In this document: positions 60,952 through 64,000 of the stretch, piece after piece
Position numbering within the stretch: position 1 is the stretch's first letter
Layout of the letters: each line of letters begins with the position of its first letter
Assembly (NCBI RefSeq): GCF_004664715.2
Contig: NC_051071.1
Location: forward strand, 9,415,648-9,479,647
Origin: Peromyscus leucopus
Lineage: Eukaryota; Chordata; Mammalia; Rodentia; Cricetidae
DNA length: 64,000 nt
Direction: 5' to 3'
Translations under genes and position numbers: made by a program
The notes under the pieces: generated by a model
Database searches by the model: none
What the model was told of the DNA's origin: nothing
Seen by the model: the letters and a program-made list of their open reading frames with translations, nothing else

Positions 60952-61378
60952 CAGTGAGCTGCACAGCTTGGAGACACCTTTGTAGATGTATCCAACAGTC
61001 TTATTAAATAAAAAACACAGAAACAATGTAAAAGAGAAAGCCGAGAGGTCAGAGCTCAGAGCTAAAATCTTACCCTTCCTCCTGCTGTCCCAGCTTCCCG
61101 AAAAGAGAGCTATTTCCTGTGTGTAAATCGTTTCCAAGTCATTCTGCCTTCTCATTGGTTGTAAACCCAAACACGTGACTGCCTCGTCACTGTCTGTATG
61201 TACAGCCCTCTAGGTCTTAAAGGCGTATGTCTCCAATGCTGGCTGTATCCCTGAACACACAGAGATCTATGGGATTAAAGGCATGTGCCACCATCGCCAT
61301 GCTCTTTCTATGGCTCTAATAGCTCTGACCCCCAGGCAACTTTATTTATTAACATACAATCAAAATCACATTTCAGTA
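60952..61378 (-). mobile_element. ERV LTR with embedded B1 unit
   Basis: Minus-strand reading: 'gttaataaataaagttgcct', 'gggggtcagagctattagag', a B1-like unit ('gatggtggcacatgcctttaa' region, 61230-61300), 'gccaatgctgg'-type middle, 'cggctttctcttttacattg', 'ttttatttaataagactgtt'. It is the inverted relative of 38430-38932, with one clear B1 unit and a second trace ('acgcctttaagacc'). Confidence 0.6.
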
Positions 61379-61384
61379 GGCTTC

Positions 61385-61740
61385 TCTCCAGGTTCCCCAA
61401 GCCCCGCAGTCCCACAATCCACGTATAAAATAATCACTCAGACACTTATATCACTTATAAACTGTATGGCCATGGCAGGCTTTTTTGTTAACTGTTCTTT
61501 TATCTTAAATTAACCATTTCCATAAATCTATTCCTTGCCACGTGGCTCGTGGCTTACCAGCATCTTCACATGCTGCTGGTCATGGCGGCGGCTGCAGTGT
61601 CTCTCTGCCTCAGCCTTCTGCTTCCCACAATTCTCCTCTCTCCTTGTCCCACCTACTTCCTGCCTGGCCACTGGCCAATCAGTGTTTTATTTATTGACCA
61701 ATCAGAGCAATTTGACATACAGACTGTCCCACAGCACTTC
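61385..61740 (-). repeat. 3' LTR of younger ERVK-type element
   Basis: U3 end with 'gctctgattggtcaataaat' and 'gattggccagtggcc'. The R-U5 half (61385-61520) is diverged from the 5' LTR. Its 94-codon plus-strand frame is repeated in the other LTR and is a by-product. Confidence 0.8.
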
Positions 61741-62661
61741 CCCTTTCTTTTTTTTAAAAGGAAGGTTTTAACTTTTACACATCTCCAAAGTCAGCTTGGT
61801 ATATTTGGGAATTTGGGCGTAGCTTCTCCTACTACTTCCTGCTGGAGGGGGGCGCTGTATCTTATGGGGACACAAAGAAAATTTTAGGATCATGGAGTAG
61901 TCCATGAGACCCTATCGTCTGAGCCAGTTGCCTTGAAACGATTCTGGATGTTGGATCATCTGGGCCATGGTGTCATCGGAGACCTTTCAGGTGGTTTTGG
62001 TTCGTCAAACCTGATGTATCTTAATCTGGAACAAATCCATAGCCTCTGGCTTTCTGTGGAAACAAAAGCAGAGCCTCCTTTCCAAAGCAACATATCCTTA
62101 CATCCAAATTTTGAAGTTAAGGTACCTTTAAAACACACATTTTGGCATAACTCAACAGCTTTTGCAATCAAATGTTTTTCTTCGGTTACAAATATCAAAG
62201 AGAACATAATCCAGATTCTCTGTGTGGTAGCCATCTTTATGTGGCTTATTTTTTATATTACCTTGAACCTATTGCTTTAAACTGCAGCCTTCTAAGCCTG
62301 AAACGGTGCTGTGGCTGCTGGCTCCGCCCACTTCAGCTTCCCAACATGGCGGTGGTACGTTTTCCGCCAGCTTTGGGAGCCATCAATTTTCAGAAATAGT
62401 GGGTCTATGCTTCTTATCAAAGCAGCGTGTAGCCCAGAAACCTCTTTTTGTTTTGTACTAGCAAAGGCTAAATCTACCACGCAGCTTAATGTGCCATTTG
62501 CAGAGGCCTCATTCCCGCCATACTGCAGATCAAGCTCGCACGCTAGGAACCGGCCAGTAACTCAAACCGGCAGCTACCGCTCATTTGAGAGAGACAATTA
62601 GGAACTGTTTTTAGCTCCGTTTTAGAATCTTTTTTTTTCAGGTTTTAGGTGGAAACTCTTG

Positions 62662-62679
62662 CCCTCTCGTTGGGCGCCA
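62662..62679 (-). promoter_or_regulatory. Retroelement primer binding site (lysine-tRNA type)
   Basis: Minus-strand TGGCGCCCAACGAGAGGG. The first 12 bases match the canonical lysine-1,2 site TGGCGCCCAACGTGGGGC, with changes after that. Position directly after the LTR supports the call. Confidence 0.8.
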
Positions 62680-62680
62680 T

Positions 62681-63073
62681 TTGTAGCTAGAGTTTTCCTG
62701 CCTTGCCCACAGTCAGGACAAATCTTTGTCACCCGCCAGTCCCACAGCCACTCAGACCCAACCAAGTAAACACATAGACTTATATTGCTTACAAACTGTA
62801 TGGCCGTGGCAGGCTTCTTGCTAACTGTTCTTATAGCTTAAATTAATCCATTTTTATAAATCTATTCCTTGCCACGTGGCTGGTGGCTTACCAGCATCTT
62901 CACATGCTGCTGGTCATGGCGGCGGCTGCAGTGTCTCTCTGCCTCAGCCTTCTGCTTCCCACAATTCTCCTCTCTCCTTGTCCCACCTACTTCCTGCCTG
63001 GCCACTGGCCAATCAGTGTTTTATTTATTGACCAATCAGAGCAATTTGACATAAAGACCATCCCACAGCACAC
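62681..63073 (-). repeat. 5' LTR of younger ERVK-type element
   Basis: Ends immediately before the primer binding site at 62679-62662. Contains the same U3 as 61522-61736 with 4 mismatches and no indels. Confidence 0.82.
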
Positions 63074-63255
63074 CTCTGTGTATTGTGGCGGGAATCTGCC
63101 ATGCTGTATGTCAAACCCACATACCGCATTGTCTCTGCATCATGGCTTGCCTGGAAGACACAACTAGGAAGCTGCTCTTGGCTCCATATTAGAACCCTTT
63201 TTAAAAGTTTTCTTAGGTTTTGGGTGGAGATGCTTGCCCCACATTGGGTGCCACC
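63074..63255 (-). mobile_element. ERVK-type leader fragment joined to an LTR
   Basis: Resembles the first ~200 bases of the internal region at 62.48-62.68 kb ('aactaggaagctgctcttgg', 'aggttttgggtggagatgct'). It ends with a second primer-binding-like sequence, TGGCACCCAATGTGGGG (minus strand, 63253-63237). No LTR follows to the right. So a second, mostly deleted copy lies head-to-tail with the younger element. Confidence 0.7.
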
Positions 63256-64000
63256 ACTCTCCTTCAATCGTCTTAATAGAAGTAAATAAATATGATTTGC
63301 AATGCAATATGGAATTCTTGTTCCATAAGTCCTGATGCCAAGATATAACTATTGAATGTCATTGAAAACAAAGCTATCTAAAAATAGAGCTTGCAAACTG
63401 ATGTTTCTCATACCCAGCTGAAAAGTCAGAGGCTCCTTATGTCACATCATGTCCCCATGTGAGACTAAAACAAACAGAAAATGACTCTGTATTGCACTTC
63501 TTATAAAAAAGATAACATTCATCCCCAGAGTAGATCCAGGGATAGTACTGGTTCAGAAAAGTCACTGCTTTCCTTCCTAATTCCATTCATAGTCCATTCT
63601 ACCACATATGAAGAAAACTGATACTTTTCCTCCCATGAGGTATACAGTTATGCAGGGAGTAGTCAAGTGGACTTGATGATGTTCTAACTGAAAGGGTGTT
63701 CTAATCTACTGGCTTAGTTAATTAAACAGATGGTCTTTGGAGAGTAGCTTTTCTGGGGTCTCACTTCTCTTCTGTGAGATAGTTAAAAATTCTTCTCTCC
63801 ATAACTCAAAATGTCCTGAAAGAACATTAGAACAGAATCCTCAGCCTCCTTATGCTTATCATACAAGAGTGTATCATGCATGGCTAGTGGTCTGTGTAAG
63901 CACTCTGCTTCCACATTCCCTTCAAGACTCTTCTTCTGGTTGGGCCTTCAGACAGTACGTTAGGTGTGGCCTGTGTTTTCTAAGCTATAAAAAGACAGAG
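63256..64000. other. Unassigned sequence
   Basis: No gene or repeat recognised in the last 745 bases. CpG-poor, AT-rich. Confidence 0.45.

Larger units (their letters stand above)
61385..63073 (-). mobile_element. Younger non-autonomous ERVK-type element with two LTRs
   Basis: 5' LTR 63073-62681, internal 62680-61741, 3' LTR 61740-61385, all on the minus strand. A lysine-type primer binding site (TGGCGCCCAACGAGAGGG, minus strand from 62679) directly follows the 5' LTR. The internal region is only about 940 bp, with no gag, pro, pol or env frame; the frames of up to 115 codons are not retroviral in any way I recognise. It resembles the internal region at 58.6-60.9 kb. Over 215 bp at the U3 end the LTRs differ at only 4 positions (61522-61736 against 62856-63070), but their other halves differ much more. 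Confidence 0.82.

Noticed and set aside
61535..63167. Two nearly identical frames (61549-61887 and 62883-63167) suggesting a duplicated gene
   Set aside because: Both lie antisense in the two LTRs of the same ERVK-type element; the similarity is LTR identity, not gene duplication.

Overview
The window looks like ordinary intergenic or intronic DNA of a muroid rodent. It is crowded with rodent SINEs (B1, B3/B2-type, B4), 5'-truncated L1 copies, MT/ORR1-type MaLR LTRs, and a set of ERVK-type LTRs that I remember as especially common in cricetids (hamsters, voles, deer mice). CpG is strongly depleted outside one block. I found no protein-coding gene, rRNA or tRNA gene I can support. Every long open frame lies in a repeat, in a microsatellite, or in sequence with no recognisable coding character. 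All repeat family names come from memory of consensus sequences, not from an alignment, so subfamily names are tentative.

Layout. 1-13.2 kb: old L1 pieces, MaLR LTRs, SINEs, an L1 ORF1 fragment and an L1 3' UTR with a degenerate ~37-bp tandem repeat. 13.2-14.06 kb: an MT element that stops inside a (CT)n tract. 14.06-20.93 kb: a block unlike the rest, with no recognisable repeats, abundant CpG and no coding potential; it is most likely a low-accuracy gap fill. 20.9-25.1 kb: normal sequence again, with a two-LTR MT element on the minus strand and an ERV1-type solo LTR. 25-31 kb: mixed old repeats and a local duplication. 31.16-34.05 kb: a complete non-autonomous ERVK-type element without gag or pol. 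34-47 kb: an old L1, MIR and MST/MLT1-type relics, an LTR containing B1 monomers, and a 3-kb L1 (39.8-43.0 kb). 47-54 kb: the most repeat-poor part. 54-58 kb: a DNA-transposon relic, microsatellites and two MaLR LTRs. 58.2-63.3 kb: a cluster of related non-autonomous ERVK elements, one of them with LTRs that are nearly identical over half their length.

The features do not form a pathway; the layout records successive insertions. The observations most worth checking are the anomalous 14-21 kb block and the mosaic, partly tandem ERVK cluster at 58-63 kb.
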